A stretch of DNA of 64,000 bases, taken from the NCBI RefSeq assembly GCF_016801865.2, contig NC_068939.1:154758240-154822239 (forward strand). The letters are read 5' to 3'. Position 1 is the first letter of the stretch; every line of letters begins with the position of its first letter. Source of the stretch: Culex pipiens pallens. Taxonomy: Eukaryota > Arthropoda > Insecta > Diptera > Culicidae. The notes below the pieces were generated by a model. The model made no database searches, was not told the origin of the DNA, and saw nothing but the letters and a program-made list of their open reading frames with translations. The position numbers and the translations under genes were made by a program. Below are positions 45,261 to 55,580 of the stretch, piece after piece.

Positions 45261-45781
45261 CCCTCTACAACCCAACCCCGCCTTTAGACGGGCTTCGATT
45301 TAAAAAATAGCCAAAAATAAATTTTTCAACAAATTTTTAATCTTTGAAAAGCATTGGAATGAAGAACTCTTAATATTTTAGAAAATTCATGGGTTGGAAA
45401 TTTTACTTGTTTTATGTGAATTTGCCAATGTTTTTTTAAAATGTAGAAAATGAGAAGAAATATGCAGTAATTTTTGTCGTATCCCAGACTATGGTGCCAT
45501 TTTGTAGCATAAAATGTGAAAAACAAGCAAAAAATTTAAAAAGTGACTGTAAAAACAAGAAAAAATAGATAGGCAAATGTAATGATAGGAGGTGGTAGAA
45601 TAGGCCAAATACTACCAAAAACAAACATAAATTAAACAAGATAAATGCAAATTGAAATACTAAAAAAGAAACAAGAAAAACATAAAAAAAGAGAAGTTTT
45701 TCGTAGAACAAAAATTGCTCAAAAAGACCTCCTGAAAAAGGGAAAAATAAAAAATTTCGAAAAAAAATTGGCAGTAGAGGG
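45261..45781 (-). mobile_element. piggyBac-like non-autonomous element, copy 2 (521 bp)
   Basis: Inverted relative of 38086-38702 with ends CCCTCTACAACCC and GGCAGTAGAGGG. Right flank TTAA (45782-45785), left flank TCAA, a one-base change from the expected duplication. A degenerate third relative is at about 50610-50830. Confidence 0.75.
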
Positions 45782-45810
45782 TTAAATGATTTTAAAATCA
45801 ACCCAAACAT

Positions 45811-45843
45811 CAGTGTCTTGCGAACCTTCGTGGTGAACGGACA
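45811..45843 (+). promoter_or_regulatory. Internal promoter: initiator plus downstream promoter element
   Basis: The element starts CAGT. Taking the A at 45812 as +1, with T and C before it, fits the insect initiator TCAGTY at 5 of 6. Bases +28 to +32 (45839-45843) read GGACA and fit the DPE consensus RGWYV. This TATA-less arrangement is known for Jockey-type elements. Inferred from sequence. Confidence 0.55.
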
Positions 45844-46018
45844 CTAGAGCTGCGGTATTTTTTACTACCTAAGCTCAGAGTTATTTCAAACAGTCTTTTT
45901 AAAGACTACCTGAGTTATTTTCCAAAATTCTAAACAGTCTTTTCAAGACTAACCCCACCTGAAATTTTGTTGTATTTTACAAACAAAGCCATCTTTTCAA
46001 GAGAACTCTGCTTGCAAA

Positions 46019-47395
46019 ATGCGTCAAAACAAAGGTAAACGCAAATCTTCTGAAGATTTGGTCGTTACGTCGGTGAAGCGTTTGAACGCTAAATCGGCTA
46101 ACGGAAACAGAAAAAGAAAACAGCCTCTTCTGAGGTCTGATTCTCCAATTCCATTGGCAAACGGTTTCGGTGTTTTATCCGAAACTGTGGACAAGGATCC
46201 TTCTCCTCGTACTGAGCCTTCTGCCGTCGAGAAACGAGTAAAGGCTCCGCCAATTGTAGTGACTTCCGTCTCCGATTTGGCCAGCTTTCGAACGCAACTG
46301 AAGAATTGCAAGGAAACTTGCAATTTGAAGGTTTCGTTCCAGCTTGGTCGAAGAGGAGAATGTCGCTTGTTGACGGAATCTTTACAAGATCACCAAACAT
46401 TTGTAGGTTATTTGAAAAACCACAAACACAATTTCTACACGTATGAGACCAAGAATGCTCGTCCATTCAAGGCGGTCCTGAAAGGTCTCTCCAACGACTT
46501 GTCGGTGGATGAGATCAAAAACGAACTTAAGGTGTTGCTTGGCTTTGCCCCATCCCAAGTAATACCAATGAAGAAAAAATCAAACGGGAATATTTCTCGT
46601 TTTGGTTTGACTTCACAATTTTATCTGATTCATTTCAACAGAAATGAAATCAACAATTTGAAACTTTTGGACAAAGTACAGTTTTTGTTCCATGTACGGG
46701 TAAAGTGGGAGCATTTTAAGAAACATGGCGGTAATGGCCAGAATCTGACCCAGTGCCGGCGTTGCCAGGCATTCGGACACGGTACTGATCATTGCGCCAT
46801 GGTTCCAAAATGCATGGTTTGCGGGGATTCTTCTCACGACAAGGACAATTGTCCCGTGAAAGAAGTCACCCAATTTAAATGTGCAAATTGTGGTGGAAAT
46901 CACAAATCAAATTTCTGGGATTGCCCCATCAGAAAAAAGGTTTTGGATTCTCGTGCCAAGCATCAGCCGAAATCCAAACCGAAATTTTCTCAAAGTCAGG
47001 TTGTACCTGCATCTTTAAATCAAACGTTCGTGCTGTCTCACTCGAACAATGCTAGAAATACCCCTACCGTGGAAAAGTTAGGTAACACTAATGGTATTTC
47101 TTATGCCAACGTCGTTTCGGGTTCGGGTTCTTCCACGAATTTTAAATCCTCTACCAATCTTCAAATTGGGCAGGTACCTCAAATTTCATTTGAAAATTTT
47201 TCTGCTGGCAACGCTATGGGATCTTCTGATCTCGGCGATGTTACGTTTGAAAAAATGACTTTTTTGCAAAACTCACTGTTTGGTTTGATTCAAACAATGA
47301 GTAATGCTACATCCATGATGGAAGCTATCCAGATTGGATTAAAATTTGCGAATGATGTTGTTCTTACCCTGAAGTTTAATCATGGATCTAAGTAA
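46019..47395 (+). CDS. Retrotransposon ORF1 protein, nucleocapsid-like (458 aa)
   Basis: The RNA-binding, gag-like protein of a Jockey-clade element, which packages element RNA into ribonucleoprotein. The N-terminal ~90 residues are basic and low complexity. Residues ~140-235 form the conserved region before the knuckles (FYTYETK … FYLIHFNR), as in Jockey ORF1 proteins. Three zinc knuckles follow from about residue 246: CRRCQAFGHGTDHC and CMVCGDSSHDKDNC (both CX2CX4HX4C), then CANCGGNHKSNFWDC (CX2CX3HX6C). The C-terminal ~150 residues are Ser/Asn-rich. The start is the first ATG after the 208-bp 5' UTR. Its last 14 bases overlap the start of ORF2 in another frame. No stop or frameshift interrupts it. 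The same domain order is seen in the 60.3-61.7 kb ORF1, clearly a different family. Confidence 0.93.
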   Translation: MRQNKGKRKSSEDLVVTSVKRLNAKSANGNRKRKQPLLRSDSPIPLANGFGVLSETVDKDPSPRTEPSAVEKRVKAPPIVVTSVSDLASFRTQLKNCKETCNLKVSFQLGRRGECRLLTESLQDHQTFVGYLKNHKHNFYTYETKNARPFKAVLKGLSNDLSVDEIKNELKVLLGFAPSQVIPMKKKSNGNISRFGLTSQFYLIHFNRNEINNLKLLDKVQFLFHVRVKWEHFKKHGGNGQNLTQCRRCQAFGHGTDHCAMVPKCMVCGDSSHDKDNCPVKEVTQFKCANCGGNHKSNFWDCPIRKKVLDSRAKHQPKSKPKFSQSQVVPASLNQTFVLSHSNNARNTPTVEKLGNTNGISYANVVSGSGSSTNFKSSTNLQIGQVPQISFENFSAGNAMGSSDLGDVTFEKMTFLQNSLFGLIQTMSNATSMMEAIQIGLKFANDVVLTLKFNHGSK

Positions 47396-50042
47396 TTCCA
47401 TCAATATTATGAATTTTAATGCTCGCTCTTTAAAAGCGAAAGAAAATGAATTTTTCAACTTTTTACGAGTTCATAACGTGCATGTTGCTGTTATAACCGA
47501 AACATTTTTAAAAACTGGCACTTATTTGAAAAGTGATCCAGATTATAAAGTTATAACCAATAACAGAATGAATCGAAATGGCGGTGGAGTTGCAATAGTT
47601 ATCCACCGTAGTATGACTTATAGCACTTTACGTGACTTTAGGTTGAAAGTTATTGAAAGTTTGGGCATTGAACTTGAAACTTCATTTGGGAAAATTATGA
47701 TTGCAGCTGCATATTTGCCTTTCCAATGCACTGGGGAAAATAAAAATTATTTCAAAGGGGATTTGAATAAACTTACTCGGCATAGATCTCGATTTTTGAT
47801 CATCGGTGATTTTAATGCCAAACACCAATCTTGGAATAATTCAAAAGTAAATTCCAATGGTAAAATTCTATTCAGAGATTGCACTTCTGGTCTTTATTCG
47901 GTTTTATACCCGAATGGGCCAACTTGCTTTTCTTCTGTTAGAAATCCATCAACAATTGATTTGGTTTTGACAAATCAAAGTCAGTATTGTGGTCCTTTAG
48001 TGACTCATGCTGATTTTGATTCTGATCACCTTCCAGTAACATTTTCACTTTCTCATGAAGCAGTTACCAGACCCAATAGTTCTGTGTTTAATTACCACAA
48101 AGCTAATTGGGACAGGTATCAGCATCATATTGAGAATAATTTAAATCATGATTTTGTTTTAGAAACCAAAGCTGATATTGATTTAGCCTTGGAATCTTTA
48201 ACTAATGCAATTTTGGATGCTAGGAATATTGCTATTCCTAAAGTCCAAGTCAAATTTGATTCTCCCATTATTGATGACGATCTTCAGCTTCTGATTCGTC
48301 TGAAAAATGTTCGCCGAAGACAGTATCAACGTTCTCGTGATCCTGCACTGAAGCGAATTCAAAAAGATTTGCAAAAGGTTATTGACCACAGATTCACTCT
48401 CCTGCGAAATGAAAAGTTCGCAAGAGATGTCGAACAAATTAAACCTTATTCCAAACCTTTTTGGAAACTTTCAAAGGTTCTTAAGAAACCTCAAAAACCA
48501 ATCCCTTCTTTAAAAGATGGTGATAATATCCTATTGACTAATGGGGAGAAAGCTCAAAAACTTGCTCAGCAGTTTGAGAGTGCTCATAATTTCAACTTAA
48601 ATGTTTTGAGTCCTATTGAAGATCAAATTTCAATAGAATATCAGAATATTGTTGAACAAGAGTTTTCATCAGATGATGTTTTTAATACGGATCTGAATGA
48701 AATAAAATCTATTATCAAAAAAATTAAAAATATGAAAGCCCCTGGTGAGGATGGCATTTTTTACATTTTAATTAAAAAATTACCTGAAGCAACTTTAAGT
48801 AGCTTGGTCAAAATTTGCAACAAATGTTTTGATTTGGCATATTTTCCCAGTAGTTGGAAAAATGCCAAAGTAGTTCCGATTTTGAAACCGGATAAAAATC
48901 CTGCTGAAGCCTCAAGCTATCGGCCCATTAGTTTGCTTTCATCTATAAGTAAATTATTCGAAAGAATAATTCTTAATAGAATGATGACACACATTAATGA
49001 AAATTCAATTTTCGCGGATGAGCAGTTTGGATTTCGCCTTGGGCATTCAACTACTCATCAGTTGTTGAGAGTTTCAAATTTAATTCGAAGCAACAAATCT
49101 GAGGGCTATTCTACTGGCGCTGCTCTTCTAGACATAGAAAAGGCATTTGACAGTGTTTGGCATAAAGGTTTGATTGCGAAATTAAAAAGGTTTAATTTTC
49201 CGATTTATATCGTGAAAATTATTCAAAATTATTTGACGGATCGTACTCTGCAGGTATGTTATCAGAATAGCAAATCTGATCAACTACCTGTACGTGCCGG
49301 CGTCCCTCAAGGAAGCATTTTGGGTCCAATTTTATACAATATTTTTACTTCTGACTTGCCTGATTTGCCCCCAGGATGTCAGAAATCACTTTTTGCTGAT
49401 GATACAAGCATCTCCGCCAAAGGTAGAAACCTTCGTGTCATCACAAGAAGATTACAAAAAAGCTTGGATATTTTCAATTCTTATTTGAAAGAATGGAAAA
49501 TTACTCCAAATGCTGCAAAAACTCAACTTATTATTTTCCCTCACAAACCAAGGGCTGATTTTCTTAAACCAAAAAGTCATCACATTGTAAAGATGAATGA
49601 GGTAAATTTAAAGTGGGAGGATCAAGTGAAATATCTTGGACTTGCTTTTGACAAAAACCTTACTTACAAGGATCACATTGAAAGTATCCAGGTTAAATGT
49701 AACAAATATATTAAATGTTTGTATCCACTTATAAACAGGAATTCTAGACTTTGTCTCAAGAATAAACTGTTAATTTATAAACAAATTTTCAGACCTGCCA
49801 TGCTTTATGCTGTGCCGATCTGGACAAGCTGTTGCTTAACCAGGAAGAAAAAACTTCAGAGGATTCAGAACAAAATTCTGAAAATGATTCTGAAACTTCC
49901 TCCCTGGTTCAGCACCAGTGAACTTCATCAATTAGCCGAAGTTGACACTTTGGATGTTATGTCCAATAAGATAATTGATGCATTTCGACAAAAATCATTG
50001 CAGTCTTCAGCTGCATTGATCCGCTCTTTATATAGTTTATAA
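47382..50042 (+). CDS. Retrotransposon ORF2: endonuclease-reverse transcriptase (886 aa)
   Basis: The enzyme of target-primed reverse transcription. The N-terminal apurinic-type endonuclease shows N13, the catalytic Glu in ITET (E40), GDFNAKH at 142-148 and SDH at 214-216. The reverse transcriptase follows, with APGEDGI near 450, SYRPISLLS near 510, the catalytic LDIEKAFDSVWH near 590, GVPQGSILGP near 640 and the LFADDT active site near 670. The C-terminus has the CCLTRKKKLQRIQNKI and LPPWFSTSELH region usual in Jockey elements and no RNase H. Length is normal for the clade (about 850-950 aa) and all key residues are present, so this copy may be functional. The ATG overlaps ORF1 by 14 bases, suggesting reinitiation after ORF1. 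Confidence 0.95.
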   Translation: MDLSNSINIMNFNARSLKAKENEFFNFLRVHNVHVAVITETFLKTGTYLKSDPDYKVITNNRMNRNGGGVAIVIHRSMTYSTLRDFRLKVIESLGIELETSFGKIMIAAAYLPFQCTGENKNYFKGDLNKLTRHRSRFLIIGDFNAKHQSWNNSKVNSNGKILFRDCTSGLYSVLYPNGPTCFSSVRNPSTIDLVLTNQSQYCGPLVTHADFDSDHLPVTFSLSHEAVTRPNSSVFNYHKANWDRYQHHIENNLNHDFVLETKADIDLALESLTNAILDARNIAIPKVQVKFDSPIIDDDLQLLIRLKNVRRRQYQRSRDPALKRIQKDLQKVIDHRFTLLRNEKFARDVEQIKPYSKPFWKLSKVLKKPQKPIPSLKDGDNILLTNGEKAQKLAQQFESAHNFNLNVLSPIEDQISIEYQNIVEQEFSSDDVFNTDLNEIKSIIKKIKNMKAPGEDGIFYILIKKLPEATLSSLVKICNKCFDLAYFPSSWKNAKVVPILKPDKNPAEASSYRPISLLSSISKLFERIILNRMMTHINENSIFADEQFGFRLGHSTTHQLLRVSNLIRSNKSEGYSTGAALLDIEKAFDSVWHKGLIAKLKRFNFPIYIVKIIQNYLTDRTLQVCYQNSKSDQLPVRAGVPQGSILGPILYNIFTSDLPDLPPGCQKSLFADDTSISAKGRNLRVITRRLQKSLDIFNSYLKEWKITPNAAKTQLIIFPHKPRADFLKPKSHHIVKMNEVNLKWEDQVKYLGLAFDKNLTYKDHIESIQVKCNKYIKCLYPLINRNSRLCLKNKLLIYKQIFRPAMLYAVPIWTSCCLTRKKKLQRIQNKILKMILKLPPWFSTSELHQLAEVDTLDVMSNKIIDAFRQKSLQSSAALIRSLYSL

Positions 50043-50272
50043 GTTAGTTTTAAGGTATCCCTTTTCCCTTTTGTACATGTAGGACCTCCTACATTTGAAA
50101 TCACTGAATAGCGAAAGCTAAATATTTCATGAATAAATGAAAGTTGCTAGTATTTAAAATTGAGGTGAAAAGTCATCGATTGTGATTGGACACTCAATAA
50201 TATTTTAACTGAATGAATGTACATGGAAAAGAAAAACTAAATAAATATAAATAAAAAAAAAAAAAAAAAAAA

Positions 50273-50329
<57 letters not shown>
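50043..50329 (+). other. 3' UTR and poly(A) tail of the Jockey element
   Basis: About 200 bp of non-coding sequence, AATAAA-type signals near 50138 and 50240, then an A run interrupted by one T, ending at the TSD. Confidence 0.85.
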
Positions 50330-50332
<3 letters not shown>

Positions 50333-50510
50333 ACCCAAACATGCCCAAAATGATTCTAAATGCAGGGGTATGCATTTTAAATTGATTTCAGTTGATTTCA
50401 CTTAAATTTTCATTGAAATTTTGAAGTTTAAAAAAAAAAAATTGGCCCCGGATTTGCGCCAACTTTGAAGCGACAAAAACTTTAGATAAAATTTGAACCA
50501 GCCTTATCTT
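50330..50510 (+). repeat. Interspersed repeat R4, copy 3, right part
   Basis: Continues the R4 sequence broken at 45260 and 45810 (CCCAAAATGATTCTAAATGC, then the GCGCCAACTTTGAAG phrase). This copy has lost the G tract. Confidence 0.7.
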
Positions 50511-51770
50511 TATTTCTCTAAAAGTTGAATTCCTGAAATTCATTTTCAAAGATTTTTTGATTTTTTTTGTTCGAAATCATACAAAAATAAAAAAGTTTGT
50601 ATAAATAATATTCTTTTTTAAGTGGTCATTTTGAAAATCGTTTGTTCTTCGGAAAATTTTACTTCTCTTTTTTATGTTTTTTTGTTGTTGCATTTTTAAT
50701 ATTTTAATTTGCATTTATCTTTTTTAATTTTTATTTTATTTCGTATAGAATTTATTTTATTCTAACAACTTCTATCATTACCTTTTGTATTTTTAAGTCA
50801 CTTTTTAAAGTTTTGCTAGTTTTTTTTTTGTATTTTTTTATTAAAAAATAATACAATTTTTGTAATAGTTGTAAAAGGTTTAAAGCAAGTTAAAAAATAT
50901 TTTTTTTGACAGTTTTTTTAAATTATTTTTGGTTGATTGTTGTGGGTTCAAGTTAATTTTGAAGAAAGATTCAAATAAAAATTAACATTAGTTATTTTTG
51001 GCTGATCATTTCAAAAAATAATTTATTGTTTTTGAATACAGGACTAACATTAAAGGGGAAACTAAATAAATTAGACCCTTTTCAAATGTAAGTCATGAAC
51101 ATATTGGAATCACCAAGCCTGCTGTTTCAAAACCAAATTATGTCATTTTGGATTTTAAACGTTATTGAAGCAATCTGTAGGAAATTTTTCGAAATAAATA
51201 TTTTCGATAATATTTCAGATTTTTGACTAAAATTGTTGCATTTCCAAAGAGCACCGCTTTCGAGATTTTACAACCTCAAGTGGAATTCTTCAACCAAAAA
51301 TCTGTTTTTTTTCAACTATTGGCATCCACTTAATGTTGGCATATCAATTTGTTTTAATTGTAGGAATTTGCAAATTGGACGGAATTAGGACCGAATCCTT
51401 AACATGCCAAACATACGAGAACTTCTTAAGAAAATTTCTACACAAAAGCCTAAAAACATTTAAGATTGATGGTTGAGTTTCTAAGATACAGTCAAAAAAA
51501 CAATTTTCTACTGCTCAAATCAAACATCTTAAGTTTGAGCAAAACAATAATCGATTGCAGAATTTCTTAAAAACCAGAAAATATTTTGTAACAATTTACA
51601 ATTATAGAAATCATTTTCAATAATATTGACAAAATCCACAAATAATATAAAAAATAAATGAAGTAGCACTAGATTTTAGCAGGGTTAAAAGCTCTTAAAT
51701 ATCTGGCTTTAATTGGAAATTTCTATTGAATAACTTTCATGAAATGAAAAGTAAAAGAAACCACAGTCAC
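50511..51770. repeat. A+T-rich DNA with a piggyBac-like element remnant
   Basis: About 50610-50830 is a degenerate, terminus-less relative of 38086-38702 (AAGTGGTCATTTTGA, TTACTTCTC, CTTCTATCATTAC). The remainder is low complexity. Confidence 0.45.
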
Positions 51771-53150
51771 CACTTAAATATCGTTTTGAGTAAACCTGCT
51801 AATTGAATTCCATTCAAAAGGGGATACTTTGTCGCAATAAAACAGTGACCCTTAATCCAAAACCAAAATCGTCAGCTCAACAACTAACCCAATTCCACAA
51901 ATTCATTAAGGGTACGTTTCAGACTTGTCCCCCTCCCCCACTTCCACCGGAATCAACCCCCGAATGATAAAGTTCACCTTAATTGACCGGGTGTAAAATT
52001 CTATCCGCTCTTCTTTCACTCTTTGAGCGCTCCCAGAGATGTCGGAGTCAGAGTTTGCCGTTGGAACTTTCCAGAGCAAACATTCCGATTGGATCAACTT
52101 TTGAGCTCCCCCTCCCCCCATCACTCTGCTGACTCCAGTCTGATATATACCAGGGATCTCTGCCAAGTCAATTTCGACACCTTTTCCCAGGGCTTGAGCA
52201 TGAAGTATAGTGAGGTTGAACCCCAAAACAAGCAAAGGTCTCGAGACTCTCTCCCTCCCGTCTTCAACGAACCGAACCAAAACGTGTCATTATCTACATC
52301 TCTAGTGGCACCCAGGTTGGAAGAAGTCAGCGCAGAGTGCTTCTTGAGCGGGCTCCAACTGCTGGCTTCAACGGGGATATCTTCATCAATGATGATGGGC
52401 CTGAATGAACACAGTGAGCTTTTGACTCGGGAGGAAAAGGTTCTACTTTTTTTAGCAACTCGTCAGATCCTTCCGTCAGATAGGAAGGTTCTTGGGTGCT
52501 TTTGATTTATTTCCTTAGATTTCTGAGCTGGGCACTTTTGCTTTTTTAGGTCATACTCAAGAAAATCGTATTTTTTCAACAGAATTTTGAAAGTAAATTG
52601 AAAAAAGTGGAAATAAGTTTGATAAATTTGCGTTTAAAATATGCGCTTATTGGCTTTTAATTTTTGCAATAAATCACTTAAAAACAAGCAACAATTTTAA
52701 ATGATTTAAAAACTGAGGAATAATTTTTTTTGGAGTTACATAACTATCATTTTTCCTCCCAAAACCTTAAAACCATTACCTCCCAACGCAAACCCACCCA
52801 AATCCGTCCAGTTCGTCTATTTGCACGGCTAGGTGGTGTTTACGAAACGGGATGTGTGTTTATTTTGGCACCTCGTCGCTCTCTCTCTCTCCCCCCAAAT
52901 TGATCAAATTTTACCTGGCCGGAATCGGCCTCATCGGATGACGTTGGATTGGGTTGTGGGTCCGTTTTTTTTTGTGTGAGCGCTCCATGAGTATCGATCA
53001 AATACTCCAAATCGAGCTTATCTAGCCTAGTCAGGGGTCCAGACAGGTGTTGCGGGTGTTATTTGCGCGCAAATATTGGCTCGATACTAGAATAAGTTTG
53101 AGTGATGTAGGTTATTGAATGTGGGCAAATATGGCAATTAGGATTATGCA
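51771..53150. other. Apparently unique intronic DNA
   Basis: The most balanced composition of the window's middle. A 160-codon open frame at 52023-52505 has no domain I recognise and is crossed by an antisense frame, so I do not call a gene. Confidence 0.45.
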
Positions 53151-53924
53151 ATTATTTGACAGGGTTATTTGGAAAAAAAAAATCCTCCTTATTGAATCAA
53201 TTTTTAGTTGAAGAGTTTAAACAAAAATGAAAACAATTTTCATAGGTAACAAAATACACAAACAGAAAAAAATCGTTTAAAACCCATTGAAACATTATCC
53301 TAAATTCAATTCAAGTCATAATGTTATAATAAGTAAATCACTAGTGTACATTTTTGGAGATTGTTTCATCAATCGCTTTATCAGAAATCGTTGAAATGGA
53401 TTGAAGATAAAAAAGTTATCTTTTGGGCAAGAGTTCAGGATGGTGTTAGATTTGATACCGTCAGTGGGGGTGACATTGGGTCTGGGGGGTGAGATTGGGT
53501 CAAAGTGATTTATTACGGATTTTACCATTTTTCAGGTTATTCTCAGTTTTTTTCAGCTTATTTTCTACATAAACTAATTAATTATTGCATTAAATTGCAT
53601 TAAAAAAATCTAAAGATCAATATTTTTATTTTAAAAAAACATAACGTTATTACCCATTCAAAACTCATGCCTTTCTTTATTAAAAAATAAATAAAAATAC
53701 GAATTTTGTTTGACAAGTCCGAAAATCGTATGGGAAAACTATTTTTTTGTTTTTTTTTTCAACAGGAAATGCGTGGACCAAGTTTCATTCAAATTAATAA
53801 ATACAAGGAAAGTTTATTTGTGAAAACGTGAGCAATTATTAATTATAAAAAAAAATGAACAATTTTGACAGTATTTAAACCCATTTTATGTGGTATTTAA
53901 TTGGACTTTTTACGTCAAAAGTTA
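53151..53924. other. A+T-rich intronic DNA
   Basis: Contains the phrase GGTGACATTGGGT near 53468, resembling one near 17560. No gene. Confidence 0.4.
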
Positions 53925-54140
53925 TTCCTAAAATGGTAAACAATTGTCAATGTGCAATTTTACCTCTTTTATGGTGCAATACTACCTCAATTTTGACTAT
54001 AAAAGAGGGAAAACACTGGAAAAGTGGTGTATTTTTACATTTTATAGGTAAATTACACACTTTTTTATATACATATATACATATATATTCTATGTTAGAC
54101 CCCATTCACCCATGTACAGGATGTAATATAACCATTTTTT
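53925..54140. repeat. Diverged CACAGC-family copy
   Basis: ATTTTACCTCTTTTATGGTG, GAAAAGTGGT and GATGTAATAT blocks follow the order of 39382-39599. A short TATACA run interrupts it. Termini lost. Confidence 0.55.
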
Positions 54141-54897
54141 CCACAATTTTCCACATAATATTTCATGAAAAATATATAAAATGATCTATAACAATTATTT
54201 CCAAAAATATGTATATCGTACCTTTAGAAAGCTTACGAAGATGAAACCATATGTTGATAAACCATCAAATTTTATTTTTTCAGCGCAAAATAGTCATTCT
54301 TAACAATATGAATACCGGAGAAGTTCGTGTATAACAAATTTTACACTAGGCATGAAATTGAACTATAAAATAAAATAAATATCTAAACAAAGTTTTGCGA
54401 ACTTTTCATTCTTCAAAATTTTCTTATATTGTGATAGAACACATTTTAAAACAATTCAAACAAATTGTATAAAAAATCTTCTTTAACAATATCTATTTGC
54501 AGATATATTATATCAGAATTTATTCTTTTATCAAAACGAAGAAATGGCAAAAAAATTCAAGATGGTCTTTTTAATTACATGATTTTTTTTTCGCTTATTT
54601 TCACAAAAATGGCCTATAATTACGACTTTTTTATGTTTTTTTTTAAATTCACTGTGGTCTAACTTCTAAAGTTAAGCAAAAAGTTTCCCACCTGCTTTCT
54701 AACAAATATTTTTGTCACAAGGTCGTTGTTTTTGTCATAAAATGTGTTTTCATAGAAAACTTTACTTTATTACCCTGCATTGATTTTTGATTTATTTTCC
54801 ATTGCTTCAGAGCAATTTATTACGACTTCATTTCAGACTTCAGCAAATTTTTAAACTTGAATTGAGTTATAATTTTTCCTTCTCTTGGCAAATCCAT
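54141..54897. other. A+T-rich intronic DNA
   Basis: Nothing recognised. Confidence 0.4.
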
Positions 54898-54901
54898 TGT
54901 T

Positions 54902-55580
54902 GAGCAATTCCAGCTCAAATCAAGATTTTTTTTGGTACTTTTGTACCCGACCCTCTGTTGGAGCCAATTATACTCGAAAATGACATTTGAGAAGGGCGTA
55001 AGTTATTTAAGTGTTTTTGCATTTTGTAATTTAAAAATTACTGTATCTCGAAGCCATTGCATCAAAAAGTGGTCAAAGACAAACTTGTAGGAAATTGGAC
55101 TTTCTGCAAAAAATACACTGAAAGAAAAATACACGCCACTTCTATGAGAGTTTTCTATTTTTAAGTTCAAATGTTAAATTTTAAGGTGAAGTCACGATTA
55201 TTTTTCGTTCAAAATTTTTGAGGAAATAGCCTAAGATGTTACAAAAAGACTCACGAAAAATGCAGGATGATATGTCTCTCCTAAAAAAATACAAAAATCC
55301 TTTACTAAAACTGTTTTTTTGAAAAGTGGTCTAGACGTCAAAATTTTTACAAACTGATAGTGGGAATCGATTTTCCAGACAATTTTACATAAAACTCTCA
55401 ACATTGATAATTTTCCTATGTCCAATCCTTGTCAAGATACAGAGGTTTTAAAAATAAAAATGTTGAAAAAATAGGTTTTTTGGTGGTTTTTGGCAATTTT
55501 TATATGACAGACTAGATTTTTAAGTTTCGAAAATATTTTTACCGGAAAGCTCGTCCAATTTCCCATAAGTTTGCCTTTGA
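54902..55580 (+). repeat. FB3 half element, one uninterrupted arm
   Basis: Starts GAGCAATTCC like FB3 and runs to the FB3 centre (TCCCATAAGTTTGCCTTTGA). It lacks every secondary insertion present at 16.7-20.4 kb, so it serves as the empty-site reference. Confidence 0.75.

Larger units (their letters stand above)
45811..50329 (+). mobile_element. Full-length Jockey-clade non-LTR retrotransposon
   Basis: About 4.5 kb with a 5' UTR (45811-46018), two intact overlapping reading frames, a 3' UTR and an A-rich tail (about 50249-50329). The sequence TCAACCCAAACAT occurs at 45798-45810 and again at 50330-50342, a target-site duplication of at least 13 bp, extended by As. The target is TTTT followed by AAAA, as expected for an apurinic-type endonuclease nick. 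The absence of an RNase H domain and the ORF1 knuckle pattern fit the Jockey clade. It could belong to the mosquito Juan group; I cannot confirm this. Confidence 0.93.

Noticed and set aside
52023..52505. 160-codon open frame in unique DNA
   Set aside because: No recognisable domain, an overlapping antisense frame of similar length and ordinary composition. Could be an exon but nothing supports it.
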